A DNA stretch of 64,000 nt from Biomphalaria glabrata (lineage: Eukaryota > Mollusca > Gastropoda > Planorbidae): positions 44,773,199-44,837,198 of the forward strand of contig NC_074718.1 in NCBI RefSeq assembly GCF_947242115.1. Direction: 5' to 3'. The notes beneath the pieces are model-generated. The model searched no databases and was not told where the DNA came from. It saw only the letters and a program-made list of their open reading frames with translations. Position numbers and translations under genes: made by a program. This document shows, piece by piece, positions 1 through 10,829 of the stretch. Each line of letters starts with the position of its first letter. Position 1 is the first letter of the stretch.

Positions 1-173
1 TAAGCCAGAATAATAATAATTATATCTCGTTTGTCGACCAGTGGGAGGGGGGTATCTGTGCTGCCTTTTTGCCGCTCAGTAAACACAACTCTGCTCGAGC
101 CATGTGTCGAACCTCGAGCCCCCTTCATAGGTAGCCAAGTTCAAGTGTACTTAGCCTCTCAACCATGCTTCCC
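1..173 (-). repeat. SINE family I copy (tRNA-derived), cut by window edge
   Basis: Read on the minus strand it has the layout of the fuller copy at 38819-39058: a tRNA-like head with an A-box-like stretch, a B-box-like GGTTCGACAC-type motif, and a body ending in an (AATA)-type tail. It lies in what is probably an RRM1 intron. The tail reaches position 1, so the left end may be outside the window. Confidence 0.7.
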
Positions 174-698
174 ATGAATTGATATTGTTTACATTAGCAT
201 AACTCATTAAAAATATGAACTCCATTGTCAAGGGGAATAATCTAATTAGTGTCAACAAACATGTATTCACATCACCATTTGATATTGATGGTGTATGCAA
301 AAAGAGGTGCACCACTTTTCTGAGATAACCTGGAAATCTTAAATCAGTTTGCCCCATCAAAGTGGAAATTATCCAAGATTGAGGTTAATAAGCTCCCCTG
401 GTCGGTAAAATCACAATTTATTTTATTTTTTACATATTCAATCAAACTATGTAAATATTTTTTCATTTATTTTTTTCACAAACTTTTTTGGAATAAAAAT
501 TTAAGCCCAAAGTTGCTTAGCTTTTGTTTTTTTTTATTGGGTTGTGCATTTTTGTATAAAATTGAGAGCTTGAATTTCTGATATATGTATATAGTAGAAT
601 ATTGTATCAAAGTTTCTTTTCAGTTCTTTATCCCTTTAGTCATACATTCAAACACTTTACAAAATAAAAAAAAACATTGTCAATATTACTTGTTTCAG

Positions 699-2273
699 AC
701 CTGACAGACAGAGGCTTGTGGAATGAGGATATAAAAAATCAGATCATAGCTGCTGGAGGTTCAATCCAGGGTATTGCAACTATTCCAGAAGATCTGAAAG
801 ATTTGTACAAAACTGTCTGGGAGATTAAACAAAAAGTAAGTTTCTTCATTTGTTGTGCATCATTCATTTGTCCTCTTAGTTAGTAGCAGTTTGTACCTGT
901 GTAGTTCTAAGTTTATCTGCTAGTGCAGTTTTAATGTTTATCACCCAACTAAATCAGCAAGAACGGAACATCTTTTTGTCCAGGTGGTGCTGGAGATGGC
1001 CGCAGACAGAGGGGCTTTCATTGATCAGAGCCAGTCTCTGAACATACACATTGCAGAGCCAAACTATGGAAAACTTTCGAGCATGCACTTCTATGCTTGG
1101 AGACTTGTAAGTACTGTTAACTGAGAGTAATGTTTGTATTTGAAATGACAAATTATTTGATGAAGTTGTCTGTCGTCACAGAATTTCTCTGGACAAAACT
1201 ACTCAAATGTTTTTAGATCAAGGGTGGCTTAAAGTTTTAATTTTTTTTTTTAAATAACATATATATATACTGAAAGAGATATGTGGATAAACAGATATAT
1301 ATAGAGAGAGAAAGAGATATATTGATAAACATATATATATATACAGAAAGAGATGTGGATAAACAGATATATGTATAGAGAAAGGAAGAGATGTTATATT
1401 AAAAATGTATCAAATTCACTGAACTAGTCCAAACATTTGCCAGGTATATTATCTAATATTTTTTTAATAAGAAATCTCTGTAACTATAACTAAAAGGTGA
1501 AGGTTCTTGTCTTGCTAGTAACCCACCTTTATATCGTCTCCCCTCTAGAATGCAAGGTCTGAAAGGGAATTTTTACTTTTCATGGAGGTGTGGTGGCTGA
1601 GTAGCTAAGTGCTTAGCTTCTGAACCAGAGGGTCCCAGATTCAAATCCTGGCAAAGACTGGGATTTTTAATTTTAGTATTATAAGGGTGTCTCTGAGTCC
1701 ACTTAGCCCTAACGGGCACCTAACATTAATTAGGGAAAAGTAAAGGCAATTGGTCATTATGCTGGCCACATGACACCTTCATTAACCGTGAGCCACAGAA
1801 ACAGAAGACTTTTACATAATCATCTACCCTATAGACTGCATAGTCTGATAAGATAACTTAACTTTTACTTAGTAACTCACTACTTTTACTTTTATCAACA
1901 AAGCTTAGCCGCACATTATGTCATCTTCTATATCTCTTTGGTAACACAGAATCTTTTTGATGCCTTGACTGGATATGTTTTTTTTTTCTACCGTGTCTAG
2001 GGCTTAAAGACAGGAATGTATTATCTCCGCACCAAGCCTGCTGCTCAAGCCATCCAGTTCACGGTCGACAAAACTCGTCTGGCCGAGACAAACAGAGCTG
2101 TCAACAGACCGGCTGTGAGCTCAGACAAAAATGACAAAACCCCAGACCACAACAACAGTGAGGACAGCGCCCAAATAGAGTCAGAAGACAAAGAGAACAG
2201 AAGAAACCAGAATATGGCCGTGTTGGCTTGTTCTTTAAAAAACAGAGAAGACTGCCTGATGTGTGGCTCGTAA
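699..2273 (+). CDS. RRM1: Ribonucleoside-diphosphate reductase large subunit, C-terminal exons (partial)
   Basis: Three exons are visible: 699-835, 984-1106 and 2001-2273, each with an AG acceptor and, for the first two, a GT donor. Reading frames join without a gap. The protein part runs from DLTDRGLW through [19 protein letters not shown] and [11 protein letters not shown] to the end CLMCGS. This is the C-terminal quarter of the class I ribonucleotide reductase alpha chain, which makes deoxyribonucleotides in the cytosol. The final CLMC cysteine pair is the family's redox shuttle that re-reduces the active site. A weakly conserved, charged linker (Lys/Glu/Asn-rich) precedes it, as in other animals. 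The first visible exon begins in phase 1 of a codon, so upstream exons lie outside the window. Family assignment is from remembered RRM1 sequence and is very firm. Confidence 0.97.
1256..1395. repeat. Imperfect AT-rich tandem repeat in RRM1 intron
   Basis: Two related units of about 65-70 bp share GAAAGAGAT, GTGGATAAACAGATATAT and TATAGAGA motifs, mixed with (AT)n. It is a simple intronic satellite in the second visible RRM1 intron with no coding signal. Confidence 0.6.
1584..1857 (+). repeat. SINE family II copy (tRNA-derived), near full length
   Basis: The head reads like a tRNA-Ser/Leu-type promoter: GTGGCTGAGTAGCTAAGTG resembles an A box and AGATTCAAATCCTGG resembles a B box. The body contains the phrases ACTGGGATTTTTAATTT, GCTGGCCACATGACACC and CATCTACCCTATAGA. 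The same body recurs at 22389-22640 and 25161-25437. It lies in an RRM1 intron, sense to the gene. Confidence 0.85.
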
Positions 2274-2890
2274 TCGCCCAAAACATTCAGCCATGAACCT
2301 TTTTTTTTTTTTTAAAGTATTTATTTGATACGTTCCTTTTAATAGGTCCACCTTGTTTTCTTTATTGTTTGTTTAGTGTGATAGGTCCACCTTGTTTTTT
2401 TTCCATGTTAGTTTAGTGTGATAAGTTCCACCCTGTTGTTTTTTTTTTATGTTAGTTTAGTGTTGTTTTTTTATTCATGTATTTTTTAATTGTATAATTA
2501 TTATATATAATTCTTTGACCAACTTGGTTTAATGTGGGAGGAGGATGTGTGTATTCTAAGTTTATCTGATACTCATATTTTTTTTTTCCTTCTTTGCTTG
2601 TTTGAGCCTATTGTATGAAAGTATTTAGATTCTTGTCCAATGACCACAACTTCACCATTTCTCTGTACAGCTTCATGAATAGAAATGTCATCGCTTCCAT
2701 TACCATAAGTGTTCATGTCATTTACTTTTGATGAATACATTTACCTTGCTAACTAGCATCTGTTGTCTTGTGTTATCTTTATGTTAATAATATATTTTGA
2801 GACACAACTACGTGATTGTGATCCCACTATTTGGAGATACTGGGAAATGACAGTTTATTGTTCCAGGCAAACAAAACATTTTCATTAAAT
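2274..2890 (+). other. RRM1 3' untranslated region with a 40-bp tandem triplet
   Basis: No gene follows the RRM1 stop. Three tandem units of about 40 bp (2342-2380, 2381-2420, 2421-2462) share the pattern ATAGGTCCACCTTG, a T run, then GTTTAGTGTG. I could not settle the polyadenylation signal; an ATTAAA near 2884 is one candidate. The limits given are approximate. Confidence 0.45.
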
Positions 2891-3182
2891 TCAAATGCAG
2901 CACAAATTTTAGGCTTTAGAAAACATCTTGATTCCCAAATTGTCTGAAAGTTTCAAAATTATATGTTAAATAAGTAAAGGTACTTGAATTAATAACTAAA
3001 AGGGCATTAAACTTGGTTCTATAAGACTTTGATTATATTTACATATACCACTTCAACTTATTTTTTATAATAATTATTAATCTATTACAACAATGAACAA
3101 GACTATGTTTTCCTTGTATTATATCAGAATATATTAAAGGGGAAAAGGCCTATCTGTCAAATTTCAAACAAATTAAAATTCA

Positions 3183-3293
3183 TTTTTTTTTTAAAGCATT
3201 TTTATTTACTGATATGAATTGCATCTTCATATGATTATAGAATATGACCTAAACAGTACAATGCTTTTCTTACATAAACTATACATTCCACAC
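3183..3293. repeat. Left copy of a duplicated segment; empty insertion site
   Basis: This stretch is paralogous to the two flanks of the hAT-like element at 3634-5341: a T run, CATATGAAT-like text, CTTCATATGA, then AATATGACC and CTTACATAAACTATACATTC. Here ATAGAATA occurs once (3237-3244), whereas in the other copy it occurs on both sides of the inserted element. This copy therefore keeps the pre-insertion arrangement. Confidence 0.8.
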
Positions 3294-3633
3294 TTAAAAA
3301 TTAAATTTGGCTAGAGATCTATGTCTAGATCCAACATCATTTTAGAAAGGGCTGTTGCATTCAGGAATTTCCTAATATAAGGCATTACTGATTCTAGTAT
3401 ATAATTAATGAATGTTCAGAAAAATTGTGTCCATCATCTTGTTAGTTTAGATCTAAGGGCCTATCATTTAATACAATTATAAAGTCTGGTACACTCACTT
3501 AAATAGAAAAACAATATAAGTTGTATACAGGCAGTATTGTCTTTTTTTTTTTTTTTTAAAGTATTTTTAATGTTTTTCTTGTTAGACATTATTTACAGAA
3601 ATAAATAGAATCTTCATATGAATATATAGAATA

Positions 3634-5341
3634 TAGTGATGGGCAAAAGTTAACTAAAAAGTTGCTAACTTTTAGTTTAACTAAAAAAAATTAGTTAAGG
3701 CCAAAGTTTAATTAAAAAAAAATAGTTTAGTTAAAATCCTAGTTTAATTAATTTTTTTTAGTTACAAACTAAAAAGTTTAATTACAAATTTTACAAACTT
3801 TTTTAACATACATACGGTCATACCAATAAATATTTAGATATATATGTAATTCGGAGAATATATATAATGAACGATAGAGAGGAGAATAAACTAGATGGTG
3901 CACAGGTCACTAGAAAGCCTTTTGACATTTACCCTATAATGGCCACTATTCCCGCCTTTTAAAAAAAATACACGTGTTCATTATATTTCTAGCAAGTTTC
4001 GCTGCTTGATAAATCCTGATAATTCCTTGCTTCTATAGATCTACATTTTGCTGCTTTTTATTATACACCAGTGTGTTCCTGTATAGTTATAGCTGCAGGC
4101 AAAGAATTTTGCTTTACTATAGATCTAAAAGAAATGTCGACTCTTTTTATTTTAAAACTTTTTACTAGATAGATCTAAAGTTAGAGTCTAGTGACGTTTA
4201 GTCTATTAGTATTAGTCTATTACTACTATTACTATTAGATCTATAGTCATAATAGTCTATATTTAATTATTTTAGTCTCTTAGTCTTAAGTAGAGTCTAA
4301 CTCTTAGTAGTCTTAGTCTTAGATCTAAATGTAAATTTAAAATTATAAGTCAATAATATAGATTTATTAGTTTAGAGATTCTACTATTCTAGAATTAGAG
4401 TCTAGATTAGATCTAGAAAATTCTAGATTACTTATTAGGCCTATACTAAGACCTAAGATGCAAAGATGATAGATCTATAATATTAATGACTATAATAGGC
4501 CTACTAATAATAGTCGTCACTATACTAGATCTAATACTAAATTAACTAAATCTAGACTAGATCTACATCTACTTCTATTATAATTATACTTATATCTACT
4601 ATCTAGATCTATTAGATCTAGATCTAGTATTATCTACTAGAGTATATTATATTATAGTATATTATAGATCTAAATACCCATATCTTGTTATAATCATAAT
4701 TATAATAATCTAAAATCTCTAGATAGATCTAGAGTTACTAAGATATCTACTAGACTCTATTTAGATCTAGTAGTAGTAGTAGTAACTAGTATTTCTTAAA
4801 TTATTTTTAGATTAAAATATTAATTATTTGATCTTGGTCTAGTAGCTAGATCTAATTCTAGATCCAGATTATATTTCTGATCATTTCGTTTGTAGAAGAT
4901 ATTAGATCCAGAATATTCTAGAATCTAGAGTTAGTTAGCGAGTCAACATGCAGTTTTATCATTACTTCTAAAAAGGTAACTTATATTAGAACTTGGACAA
5001 TTACTTCTAATTTCTTTCTATAATAGTATCATTCTAGTCTAATCTAGTGATTCTATTAAGATCTACATCTATCCCATAAAGACATTTAAATCTTTTTTCA
5101 TGTGCACAAATAAATGTTTATTACATTTTGCTAAAGAGATTGGTTGTTGTTTATATTTTTCATGTTTGGCTGTTTCGTCCTTAAAAAAGGTCAAAATAGT
5201 TTGTAAAAGTTTAACTAAAGTTTCTTAGTTTAGTTTAACTAATTTTTTCAATTTGTGATTAACTAAAAGTTTAATTACTTTTTTTTAGTTCAAACTTAGT
5301 TTTAGTTTAACTAAAAAAAATTAGTTTAGTTCCCATCACTA
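3634..5341. mobile_element. Non-autonomous hAT-like DNA element, about 1.7 kb
   Basis: Ends are TAGTGATGGG and its exact reverse complement CCCATCACTA, followed inward by longer imperfect inverted repeats built from TTAGTTTAACTAAAA-type phrases. It is flanked by a perfect 8-bp target duplication ATAGAATA (3626-3633 and 5342-5349), the hallmark length of hAT insertions. The interior is extremely AT-rich and studded with AGATCT/TCTAGA, with no transposase frame. A paralogous empty site at 3183-3293 supports the boundaries. A degenerate relative lies at 51307-52831. Confidence 0.88.
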
Positions 5342-5349
5342 ATAGAATA

Positions 5350-6100
5350 TGACCAAAAACAATGCATTTCTTACATAAACTATACATTCCACACAATTAT
5401 TTCTACTTCTAGTCGCCATGAAAGTCTCTCTTTCAGCATCTACCTTTCTCCAAGCTAGCTCTACAGAGTTCAAAAACTATTTCATTACTCTAGCATGCAA
5501 GCAGTCTAACCTAGTGCTTTCTAATCATACGGAACTATGAATGTACATATTGTAATATTTTATGCAATACACACATTGGAAACACTTGATACATAAAATG
5601 TTACTTCACAGTAGTGAAATCTTGAGTGCTGAGATGCAGACATCAGAGAGGCAGACAGGCCTGTCACTGGAAGGGACTATTCAGTTAAAAGACAGGAATG
5701 GAGGAAGAGGTCAACGGATATGTGGTGACCCAACATTTCAACAGATTATGGTGTGAAGAATTGATTATAAGTGCAACCTTATTATAATGAATAAAAAAAT
5801 GAGATAGGCTCATTTTTTTTTTAATTGCATAGCTGTCAAACCTAACAATAGAAAATCAATTGGGTTTAACCTTTTTTCAAGTTATATGATCAGAGGAATT
5901 ATCTCAAAGTATTTCCACTACATATTTAATCAGTCTACATAAGTTGATTAAACCATAACACATGAATATATCAAAAAGGTTGCTACCTCTGAGGTCATGA
6001 ACTACCTGTACAACATGTGTTGCCCCCCATACCCCAATTATTAGATCTAGAAAACATTAAAGTTAATCAGACAAAAGACTAGAAGCAGACTTGAATGTAT
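5350..6100. other. Intergenic stretch with no gene seen
   Basis: This holds the right flank of the duplicated segment (to 5394) and AT-rich unique-looking sequence. A 64-codon frame at 5562-5756 has no recognisable domain. Words such as AAAAGACAGGAATGGAGGAAG could be the tail of an old LINE, but that is weak. Confidence 0.4.
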
Positions 6101-6839
6101 CAACTAGAACTATCAATATAATGAAACGTCTTTTTCGAAGTAGACATGTAATCATATATAATATAGTTACTGAACAAGAGTTACACCGTAATTCTAAAAA
6201 CTTCAGTGAACAAAAATGTAACAGCATGAAAGTCTCTCAAATAAAACCTCATAGAACATAGATGTTACAGCACAAGACTCTCAAGTGATTCTTAATATTC
6301 CATTACGCAAACAACTTGAAGAAAATTTTAATCACCTCAAAAGAACACTATTTATTTGATAGTTACAATAAGATTTTAGTAACAAACTCATTTATCTTCA
6401 TCTCATTCACAACACAGTGAATTCATTCATACATCCATAAATATGTAATAAGTGATGCGTGTATTAAGATAGGTTCAGACTCTGTTTACAAAAGAAAATG
6501 AAAAGACTTTTTTAAGAAGCAAAGTTTGATTCAAAAGACAAACATAATCTAGAAACATCATGCTCCAATTCTTTTAGTCTAACTAAACTAACTAACTAGT
6601 CTAGTTTTGTGCAATGTTTCCAAATTTCAAAATCTCTGATTCTGGTAGCTACTTATCTCACCAGGCAATGTGTTGATAAGGCATTTTTAAGAACATGAAG
6701 CCTATAGATCCATCAAAGCTGTTTTATAATGGGTAGATATCTATAAAAATATTTTTCTTAAAGCAGTGAAGCTTGATAACATTTACTTTGTATTCATCAT
6801 CTTACAATAAAATGGAATCATATCAAACTCAATCTGTCC

Positions 6840-6845
6840 TTTATT
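6840..6845 (-). promoter_or_regulatory. Polyadenylation signal AATAAA, distal copy
   Basis: Minus-strand AATAAA about 220 bp past the stop codon of the distal MTIF3 terminal exon copy. Its duplicate is at 8502-8507. Confidence 0.5.
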
Positions 6846-7066
6846 CAGATATTTTATAAAGGGCTTTAGATTTTGAGATACCTTCACAGCTCCAGACATA
6901 TCAGAAATACGTCAGTTAAAAATATTATCTACAAAATTTGTGTTAAAATGTATATGTTTTAATGTATCTGTATCGTAATGTATTAGATATGAGTTGTACA
7001 AAAATCATATTTTAAAATACCAGTTAAAACAACCTTGATTCCCTGAAGCTGGCTCAAATTTGCTGG

Positions 7067-7210
7067 CTAGCTAGCTGATTGTTTTGGCTGGCTTGCTGTA
7101 GGTGTCACTGTAAATCGTGAGGCTGTTTTCCCACTTGTCTCAGTTTGTAGCTTTCCTAAACTTTTCAACTCCTCCATTAGTTTTTTGGCTAGTGATGAGC
7201 CACCATCTTT
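7067..7210 (-). pseudogene. Duplicate (distal) copy of the MTIF3 terminal exon
   Basis: This 144-bp exon has acceptor, open frame and stop identical in layout to 8729-8872, offset by 1,662 bp. It encodes KDGGSSLAKKLMEELKSLGK and continues to a stop after QSAS. Because the upstream exon (9920-10792) meets the 8729-8872 copy first, this one is either a spare that could be used by skipping, or silent. Its sequence is intact, so 'pseudogene' here means redundant copy rather than decayed gene. Confidence 0.7.
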
Positions 7211-7280
7211 CTGTCAGAAAAAAACATTAAGAAGCTTTTTTTAAACTTTTCATCCAACTTTAAATAAATATATTTTTTTT

Positions 7281-7456
7281 TAGCGCTACTTTCATGCTTA
7301 TAGCATGCTCAGAGCGCTAGGGTTCAATCTAACGTGTGGACCTTTCTGCCTTTAGGCGCTCAGTAGACACAACACTGCTTGAGTCGGGTGTCAAACCTCA
7401 AGCCCACTTAATAGGAAGCCAAGCCAAGTGTACTTAACCTCTTGACCTCGCTTCCC
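7281..7456 (-). repeat. SINE family I copy inside duplication copy 1
   Basis: Minus-strand family I body and head: TAGCGCTACTTTCATGCT and TATAGCATGCTCAGAGCGCT on the plus strand mark its 3' part, and CTCTTGACCTCGCTTCCC its head. The partner copy is at 8943-9118. Confidence 0.8.
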
Positions 7457-7474
7457 ATTTGCAGTGGAATCTGC

Positions 7475-7555
7475 TTAACTCTTTCTCTCCGTAATTATTA
7501 ACCACATTCTGGTGGAATCAACGCTGGTATCGTCAGTTAGGAGAGAAAGAGTTAA
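7475..7555. mobile_element. 81-bp TTAA-ended palindromic mini-element, copy 1
   Basis: It begins TTAACTCTTTCTCTCC and ends with the exact inverse GGAGAGAAAGAGTTAA; a smaller hairpin CCACATTCTGGTGG sits inside. Copies are at 9137-9217 (by the tandem duplication) and independently at 25595-25675. TTAA at both ends would fit a piggyBac-type target duplication, but the family is unproven. Confidence 0.75.
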
Positions 7556-7680
7556 TTCAAAGTGGCAGGGTTAAGAGAATGACTTCATATTATAACATTA
7601 AATTACACTTTAACAAGGGAAATATCGGCAATAAACTAGCATGGATATTCTACAAAATTATTAAACTGCTGCCTGATCTT

Positions 7681-7767
7681 GTGAGAAGCATGGTCGAGAG
7701 GCAAGTACGCTTGAACTTGGTTTGGCTTGGCTACCTATGATGGGGGCTCGAGGTTTGACACTCAACT
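7681..7767 (+). repeat. SINE family I head, cut by the duplication junction
   Basis: GAAGCATGGTCGAGAGGC (A-box-like) and GGGCTCGAGGTTTGACAC (B-box-like) match the head of the copy at 38819. The SINE stops at the tandem duplication junction; its fuller partner begins at 9343. Confidence 0.75.
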
Positions 7768-8501
7768 AGAACTATCAATATAATGAAACGTCTTTTTCGA
7801 AGTAGACATGTAATCATATATAATATAGTTACTGAACAAGAGTTACACCGTAATTCTAAAAACTTCAGTGAACAAAAATGTAACAGCATGAAAGTCTCTC
7901 AAATAAAACCTCATAGAACATAGATGTTACAGCACAAGACTCTCAAGTGATTCTTAATATTCCATTACGCAAACAACTTGAAGAAAATTTTAATCACCTC
8001 AAAAGAACACTATTTATTTGATAGTTACAATAAGATTTTAGTAACAAACTCATTTATCTTCATCTCATTCACAACACAGTGAATTCATTCATACATCCAT
8101 AAATATGTAATAAGTGATGCGTGTATTAAGATAGGTTCAGACTCTGTTTACAAAAGAAAATGAAAAGACTTTTTTAAGAAGCAAAGTTTGATTCAAAAGA
8201 CAAACATAATCTAGAAACATCATGCTCCAATTCTTTTAGTCTAACTAAACTAACTAACTAGTCTAGTTTTGTGCAATGTTTCCAAATTTCAAAATCTCTG
8301 ATTCTGGTAGCTACTTATCTCACCAGGCAATGTGTTGATAAGGCATTTTTAAGAACATGAAGCCTATAGATCCATCAAAGCTGTTTTATAATGGGTAGAT
8401 ATCTATAAAAATATTTTTCTTAAAGCAGTGAAGCTTGATAACATTTACTTTGTATTCATCATCTTACAATAAAATGGAATCATATCAAACTCAATCTGTC
8501 C

Positions 8502-8507
8502 TTTATT
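8502..8507 (-). promoter_or_regulatory. Polyadenylation signal AATAAA, proximal copy, for MTIF3
   Basis: Minus-strand AATAAA about 220 bp downstream of the stop at 8729. It is the duplication partner of 6840-6845. Confidence 0.5.
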
Positions 8508-8728
8508 CAGATATTTTATAAAGGGCTTTAGATTTTGAGATACCTTCACAGCTCCAGACATATCAGAAATACGTCAGTTAAAAATATTATCTACAAAATT
8601 TGTGTTAAAATGTATATGTTTTAATGTATCTGTATCGTAATGTATTAGATATGAGTTGTACAAAAATCATATTTTAAAATACCAGTTAAAACAACCTTGA
8701 TTCCCTGAAGCTGGCTCAAATTTGCTGG

Positions 8729-10792
8729 CTAGCTAGCTGATTGTTTTGGCTGGCTTGCTGTAGGTGTCACTGTAAATCGTGAGGCTGTTTTCCCACTTGT
8801 CTCAGTTTGTAGCTTTCCTAAACTTTTCAACTCCTCCATTAGTTTTTTGGCTAGTGATGAGCCACCATCTTTCTGTCAGAAAAAAACATTAAGAAGCTTT
8901 TTTTAAACTTTTCATCCAACTTTAAATAAATATATTTTTTTTTAGCGCTACTTTCATGCTTATAGCATGCTCAGAGCGCTAGGGTTCAATCTAACGTGTG
9001 GACCTTTCTGCCTTTAGGCGCTCAGTAGACACAACACTGCTTGAGTCGGGTGTCAAACCTCAAGCCCACTTAATAGGAAGCCAAGCCAAGTGTACTTAAC
9101 CTCTTGACCTCGCTTCCCATTTGCAGTGGAATCTGCTTAACTCTTTCTCTCCGTAATTATTAACCACATTCTGGTGGAATCAATGCTGGTATCGTCAGTT
9201 AGGAGAGAAAGAGTTAATTCAAAGTGGCAGGGTTAAGAGAATGACTTCATATTATAACATTAAATTACACTTTAACAAGGGAAATATCGGCAATAAACTA
9301 GCATGGATATTCTACAAAATTATTAAACTGCTGCCTGATCTTGTGAGAAGCATGGTCGAGAGGCAAGTACGCTTGAACTTGGTTTGGCTTGGCTACCTAT
9401 GATGGGGGCTCGAGGTTTGACACTCAACTCGAGCAGAGTTGTGTTAACTGAGTCTACCCAGCTCTAGTGGGTACCTGACATTAGTTTGGGAAAAGTAAAG
9501 GCATATGGTCATTGTGACACCCTCGTTAGCCGTGGGCCATAGAAATTTACATCATCTGCCTTAAAGATAGCAAGGTCTGAAAGGGGAACTTTACTTTACT
9601 TATACAGTTTATAGATCAGATGGTTTGTTATGTGTGAAAAAAAAAACATGAATATTTGATTATTTCTTTTTTATTTATCAGGAACTGGACATAAACGACT
9701 TCCCATAACCATGTTATGATCAAGAAGGGCAAAGTGAGTTCAAATTCATCAGGTCTTCATTTATGAAAGTTCAAATTATCTGGATTCCACTATTCAGATT
9801 TTAGTTGGCTAGATCTCAAGATTCTGTAAAAGACTATTCATAACTAATTCAGATTCTATAACTAAAAAGTTATTTATAACTACCTCAAATTATATATATA
9901 TAACGGTATTTATAGTTACCTCCGCTTCTGTATACTGTATGATAACTTTGACTGGTTTTCCTTTAGTAAGTAGAGATTTCATTTTTGTTGTTTTGATTAA
10001 AAGATCATGCTCTTTAATTTTTGATTTTATTGTAAATTCTTTGGGTGTGTCTTTGGGTGTGTCTTCGTTTGTGTTTCTTGTCCCAGCCCCCATTGTCTCA
10101 TCATCAGATAGTGCTAATTGCTTAGTGCTGGAAGTAGCTTTCACATTAGAGTCTTTGGGAACATATTTATTTGCATTCTTTGTTCTTACAATCTGTCCGT
10201 CTGCACGTGTTACAGGTTTTATGTCCTTAAGAATATCCCCAATATTGATGTCTCTGTCAGCGTCTTCACTCGTTTTCTCTGCCCCAATTTGAGATTGTGC
10301 AGGCGAGGCGGAAGTAAGCAAGGGCTGTAGCTTAAAGCAATTCATTCCGTCTTTGTTTTTATTCAAGTAGACGAGCCTGGAGTGTTTGGCCTGGGCATGG
10401 GCTCTGGCATCCTTCAGAATAAATTTTCTAATTAATATACCGTTTTCATCAAAGACCAGACAATCTGAGGAGTCATTGAGTTGTAAGCCTAGATTTTTAG
10501 AAACTCCAGCAAATACCTGTGAGCTTAAGACAAGACTTCTGCTTAACATGAGACCTTTAGGACTACAAAGTCTCTGACAATGTGACGTTGTTAAGCCTTT
10601 TGGAGGACCATTCCAAAAAAGACTAGTAATGTCTGTATCCTTAACCCATCTATGATTGTGCCTTCCGCCATGATAGACATGTAATCCATTGACAGCTGAC
10701 AATAGCCCTTGATACGATAATTTGATAGCTTTATGTTCAGGTGAACAACAGAAAATCACTTGCAGTATCGAGAGTCTAGGCCTGCAAATCAT
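8729..10792 (-). CDS. MTIF3: Mitochondrial translation initiation factor IF-3
   Basis: Two exons are read: 10792-9920 and the proximal terminal exon 8872-8729; donor GAG|GTAACT and acceptor CAG|AAA join in phase 0 to give 338 residues. The N-terminus (MICRPRLSILQ) is basic and fits a mitochondrial presequence. An IF3-N-like segment contains VFDENGILIRKFILKDARAH. A long Ser/Lys/Asp-rich linker follows, then an IF3-C-like segment with KEFTIKSKIKEHDLLIKTTK and KGKPVKVIIQYTEAE, continued across the intron by SLAKKLMEELKSLGKL. IF3 binds the mitochondrial small subunit and guards start-codon selection. The frame stays open upstream to an acceptor at 10824, so a further 5' exon could add residues or be untranslated. 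The terminal exon is present twice (see 7067-7210). The domain call rests on remembered family patterns; the linker is longer than in vertebrates. Confidence 0.85.
8943..9118 (-). repeat. SINE family I copy inside duplication copy 2
   Basis: Partner of 7281-7456 at an offset of 1,662 bp. It lies between the two MTIF3 exons, antisense reading relative to the plus strand. Confidence 0.8.
9137..9217. mobile_element. 81-bp TTAA-ended palindromic mini-element, copy 2
   Basis: Same as 7475-7555, carried along by the tandem duplication; one base differs (9184). Confidence 0.75.
9343..9600 (+). repeat. Chimeric SINE: family I head joined to family II body
   Basis: From 9343 the tRNA-like head and GAGCAGAGTTGTGTTAACTG follow family I. 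From about 9451 the text switches to the family II body (TCTACCCAGCTCTAGTGGGT, then GACACCCTCGTTAGCCGTGG and ATCATCTGCC). The switch falls at a shared ACTGAG/TGAG word, as expected from template switching by a LINE reverse transcriptase or from recombination. Confidence 0.75.
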
Positions 10793-10829
10793 TTTACAAT
10801 TAGTGTGTTTCAATGGAGCAGACCTAAAA

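Larger units (their letters stand above)
6101..9424. repeat. Tandem duplication, 2 x 1,662 bp
   Basis: Copy 1 is 6101-7762 and copy 2 is 7763-9424; every landmark recurs at an offset of 1,662 bp. I noticed one base difference (C at 7522, T at 9184), so the event is recent or an assembly collapse/expansion artefact. The junction carries microhomology TCAACT: text before 6101 and after 9424 shares it. The block contains the MTIF3 terminal exon and its polyadenylation signal, a family I SINE, the 81-bp TTAA palindrome and the head of another family I SINE. Confidence 0.93.

Noticed and set aside
5562-5756. A 64-codon open frame as a small gene
   Set aside because: No domain, no splice logic and no start context; possibly an old LINE tail.
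9939-10577. Plus-strand frames opposite MTIF3
   Set aside because: Shadow frames of the minus-strand exon, without any recognisable domain or own start context.
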